A stretch of 64,000 bases of DNA. Source: Vicugna pacos. Lineage: Eukaryota; Chordata; Mammalia; Artiodactyla; Camelidae. This document shows, piece after piece, positions 60,355-64,000 of this stretch. A program made the translations under genes and the position numbers. The notes under the pieces are model-generated. The model saw only the letters and a program-made list of their open reading frames with translations. It searched no databases and had not been told where the DNA came from. The stretch's first letter is position 1. Every line of letters starts with the position of its first letter. The stretch covers positions 62,627,501-62,691,500 of the forward strand of contig NC_132991.1 in the NCBI RefSeq assembly GCF_048564905.1, read 5' to 3'.

Positions 60355-62793
60355 AATATAAGAACTATGGTATAGTCAGTATGAGGAAGTGAGTGTAATC
60401 ATAAGAAAAGTAAGAGTTTAAACATATGGTACAGTATTTATCCTAAAAGCCTTTTTTCAGGTCTACTAAGTGCAGATCTCACAGAGAGTCTCAGGCAAGG
60501 TCTAACTCTCCTAAAACTCGTGTTCTTCTTCAAAAGATAAATAAAATCTGTAGAAAACAATTCAGGGGAAAGGCAAGGGCAAAATCTGAGCAAAGGTCAG
60601 AAACCCAATCACACTGAATTGAGTAAAAGGAAATTCATTATAAGGAGTCAGGAGACTTGCACAGACCCCAGGTGCCAGCCTGCCACCAGAGGAACTGAGA
60701 TGTTCATTCTTGCTCTCCCTCCCCGCCCCTTACTCTGCAATATATCTGATCCCCTCTTCTGTCTGCCAGCTATCCATCTCTAACAGGCCCCTAATTTTTG
60801 CTCCTCTAAACATTGGGTTATGATTTGGCTTTGAGAAGCCAGGATGCTGAGGCTAAATTTCCCATTTACCAAGCTTCTAGGTATCCAAGCTTAACAAAAA
60901 CTGATTCAGCCTCTGTTTCTCCTTAAGATTATACTATTCTTCAGAGAAAAGGAATCTGATGTTCTCAGCTTGGATTCTGAATCCATCCCTGGACCAACAA
61001 GATGCAAAAAGAGGTAGGTGGCATTATCTGATATAAGCCCGGCCACCTGGCACCTCCTTCAATAAGGACAAATAAGCACATCCAAAAATGGTTACGCAGA
61101 ATAGCCAGCCAAACCCAGCCGCCTGCCTCAGCGGTTTATGACCAAGTGCCCAAACCAGTCAGTGATGAGCTTCATCTTCAACTTATAAAGCACCTAGGAT
61201 GTACTTGGGATTCATTTAATACTAGTGCTTTGACCAAATGTTCCCTCCATCAGTCTCACACACACACACTCAAAACATACAACTACTTGCAAGGCCTCCC
61301 TTTGCACTGGACCACTAAGAGGAGAAACGGAAGCCTCCCTTCTGTCCTCAGGGACCTTAAGATCTACTGCAACATAAAACTGTCTGTGATAAATACTAAG
61401 TGGGTGAATCATACAATAGATAATTCATACAATTATCTAGGATAATTGACACTCAAGGCAGATCTTTTTCAACACACCCCTCTTCTTTATGACAAAATTC
61501 ATTTTGGTAATAAGCTTCAAATTAGCTGTTTCATATTAACAAATCCTTTAATAAACAACACATTTTACGTAGATATTCATTTGAAAAACTCCTAGTGTAG
61601 TTGTAATGGGTCATTAGTGTTCAAGTTTGCATTGGGCACAGTTCTTATTTTCAACCCACGTGGTACCACATATTTCTCCATCTAAGCAGTAGATTTGAAA
61701 TAAACTAGAAAGCACAGTGATTATAATGTACAAACAAAAACAAAAACAAAAACAAAAAAGGGGGGAGAATTTGAGTTACCTCAACTCTCCCATTTTGTTA
61801 CTCTGAGGTTTTTGTGTTTCACACTAGAACAGTAAAATCAAATAAAATAGAGTGGCTAGAGTCAATGTTTAAAAACCAGGCTCAGCTGAATTTGAGTCAA
61901 CTGAAAACCTCTTTATTCTTGAAATGAATGTGTGTATCTGAGTTTATATGTCTTAAGCCAACTGTAGTTACATATATACTATTATAACTCAAAAGTAACT
62001 GGAACAATTCTTTAGAACTTGGACTGTCAAAAAATTGGGGAAAGGTGTAATTTATCACTTACGTTGTTTAGAATTGCCAACCCATGGTGACAATGAAAAG
62101 CAGATGGGGCTTTAGTCTGTGTTGTTACTGTTTTTATATTCTCAACAGACAACACTCCCAGGGTGGACTGATCCTCCCAATCCTAACGCCCCGCCTTGGT
62201 ATGGAATTCCAAAGAGCAAGTGCCATAGCAGAGGGGTGAAAAAAGACACTATGTCCTAAATAATACTGACATTAAATACCACTAATCAAGTTTTAAGAAA
62301 ACTTATTGGCTTAACGTCCTAACACGTCACTGGGGCTCCTGAGAATGGTGCTGTCCTGAAAGGCTGGGGGGTATGGTCAAGACCGTCTCGTGTTCTATCT
62401 CACAGTTGTGTCTCTTCCTCGGCGGTGTCCGTTCTCAGGCAGGCTCACCTCACCAGGTACAGTCGTGACTGCCAAAAGCCCTCAGCCCTCCTCCCATCCT
62501 CCCAGCAGGCCCAGCAAAAAGAGTATGTTTCTTTTCTGTCACTAACTCTGGCTGGGCCATATGCCCACCCTGAGCCCATCACTGAGGCCAGGGACATGCC
62601 ATGACTGGGTAAGACTGGTGACCATGTCCACCCTTGTAGCCAAGAGTCAATTAATTGTAGTCCAACAACTAGAGTGAGAGTGAGAGATAGTGTTTTGCTT
62701 ACTGGAAGGGGCAAAAAAAAGAAGTTTCTGGGGAAAATGTAATGTATCAACTGCACTACCTTAGGCATATCTGGCAGTTTGTATAATGGTTAT
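60355..62793. other. Unassigned stretch, about 2.4 kb
   Basis: 60590-60950 hints at an old repeat that I cannot name (AAAGGAAATTCATTATAAGG). A (CAAAAA)n tract lies at 61731-61759 and a short CA run near 61257-61270. No gene called; the longest frames (61146-61445, 62445-62768) lack domains. Confidence 0.4.
61731..61759. repeat. (CAAAAA)n simple repeat
   Basis: Four to five hexamer units followed by a G6 run. Confidence 0.9.
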
Positions 62794-62794
62794 A

Positions 62795-62937
62795 ACCACC
62801 CTGCACCAATCTCTGTTCTTATTTGTAAAATAGGAGGAGTAATACACACTCCACAGTGTGTGGTAAGTATTCAATGAGAAAATGTATATAAAAAAACAAC
62901 ACCGTACTTAGCATGTATTAAATAATTATTAGTAGTA
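62795..62937 (+). repeat. MIR SINE, sense
   Basis: CTCTGTTCTTATTTGTAAAA, AGGAGGAGTAATACACACTC, GTACTTAGCATGTATTAAAT, AATTATTAG: the second half of MIR. Confidence 0.78.
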
Positions 62938-62939
62938 AT

Positions 62940-63017
62940 TTTTGATGAGTGTTTACTATGGGATAAACCAAGACTTTACATAGAGTATATCATGTTCATG
63001 TTATCTTTACAATAATG
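62940..63017 (-). repeat. MIR SINE fragment, antisense
   Basis: TTTTGATGAGTGTTTACTAT, GACTTTACATAGAGTATATC, ATCTTTACAATAATGCTG: the first part of MIR in antisense. It is cut off by the LTR beginning at 63019. Confidence 0.75.
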
Positions 63018-63018
63018 C

Positions 63019-63469
63019 TGAGATGGTTAAATTTATGTGTCAATTTGGCTACATTATGGTGATATTTGTTAAACACCAGTCCAGAATTTGCTCTGAAGGT
63101 ATTCTGTCTATGTGATTAATATTTAAATCAATAGACTTTGGGCAAAGCAGATTACGCGTCATAATGTGGGTGAGCCTCATCCAATCAGACGAAGGTCTTA
63201 AAAGACTGAGGTCCACCAAAGAAGAAGGAATTGTGCCCCCAGACTACTTCTGAATTCAAGACTGCAATCTCAACCCTTGCCAAAACTTCCAGCCTACTGG
63301 CCTGTCCTGTGAATGTTAGACTTAACAGCCCCCACGATTATGTGAGCCAAATCCTTAAAATCTCTCTATAGATAGCTGCATAGATGATAAGTTGATAGAT
63401 GATTGTGATAAATTGATATACATACATTCTCTGTTGGTTCCATTCCTCTTGAGGACACTGACTAATACA
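63019..63469 (+). mobile_element. Solo LTR fossil, ERVL MLT2 group
   Basis: Starts TGAGATGGTTAAATTTATGT. It contains GTGATTAATATTTAAATCAA, CATAATGTGGGTGAGCCTCA, CCAATCAGACGAAGGTCTTA, CCACGATTATGTGAGCCAAA and ends GACACTGACTAATACA. Full-length LTR, no internal region, early-eutherian age. Confidence 0.9.
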
Positions 63470-64000
63470 TATTTTGGTAGGGAAAGTAGCTCTAAAGAAA
63501 CAATCTTAAGTAGTAGTTTTCTGAATTGGTTCTGGGATTTCTGGATTTGTTCTCTAATCAGATTAGATTTATAGGCACTAATGACTCTATTTCCAGTAGC
63601 AAAGCAAGTACTGATAGTCCATAATGAGAAGTAGCAATAGAGGTACGGAAAACATCACCGCTGGATATTCCTAATTAAATACTTACAAGAGACAAGGTTC
63701 TGGGTGACCATGTATTTGATACCTTAGAACATTTCTGCCGAACTAATGAGTATGAAATTGGCTGATTGGCCCTAACTGTGCAGGACAAATTGAGGATGAA
63801 AAAAGGATGAGCTCAGGGATTCAAATTCCCAACCCAAGCACTGTGTAAATGACCCGCATGTTTCTGGGTCTATCTTAATCTTCTGTATAGATGCTGGACT
63901 GAGGTTGTTGAAAACTAAAGCCAATCTCATTCTGCAAATGGCTGAATTACAACACAAAGATTCTGAAAATTAGAATGGGGACACACAAGAGGATTCTGAT
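63470..64000. other. Unassigned stretch to the window edge
   Basis: No repeat or exon recognised. The MIR cut at 63019 does not clearly resume here. Confidence 0.5.

Overview
The window looks like mammalian nuclear DNA, most likely from a camelid (camel, llama or alpaca). The best clue is one tRNA-derived SINE at 39967-40104. It has intact pol III A and B boxes, the camelid-type head (GTATAGCTCAGGGGTAGAGC) and an AAAT tail, as in the Ala-tRNA-derived Vic-1 family. The younger L1 copies have the 3' end I know from cetartiodactyls, and I found no ruminant or whale CHR SINE and no Bov-tA or BovB. The genus and chromosome cannot be told from this sequence.

I found no protein-coding gene, exon, RNA gene or CpG island that I can defend. 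The longest open frames are 90-150 codons. They are scattered on both strands, and several demonstrably lie inside repeats (L1, L2, MIR, LTR). The window is best read as intergenic or deep intronic DNA: old interspersed repeats in AT-rich, CpG-poor background.

Layout. 1-12300: mostly unassigned DNA with MIR, L2 and hAT relics and a cluster of old LTR fossils at about 4.3-7.0 kb, ending in an MLT2-type LTR. 12300-14000: an old L1 interrupted by a younger L1 3' end. 16.9-28.8 kb: L2, MIR, MER5A and four L1 pieces in both orientations, one carrying a long TG microsatellite. 28.8-40 kb: L2 tails, MIRs, a MER20, an old L1 ORF2 piece, an ERV1-type solo LTR and the camelid SINE. 40-48 kb: L2 in both orientations, MIR, an MLT2-type LTR and L1 scraps. 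48-52 kb: a 114-bp block present twice (97% identical, 3.15 kb apart), one copy flanked by 37-38 bp direct repeats, the other abutting a CA microsatellite and a solo LTR. 53.6-56.2 kb: an old LTR-like repeat and two L1 insertions, the second with recognisable target-site duplications. 56-64 kb: a long antisense L2, a hAT-like relic, back-to-back MIRs and a third MLT2-type LTR.

No novel system with genes is visible. The most interesting structures are the 48.2/51.4 kb duplicated block, a perfect 17-bp hairpin at 6510-6557, a perfect 20-bp palindrome with paired GATA motifs at 48563-48582, and the nested insertions. Family names come from memory of consensus sequences, not from a search, so subfamily names and exact ends are approximate.
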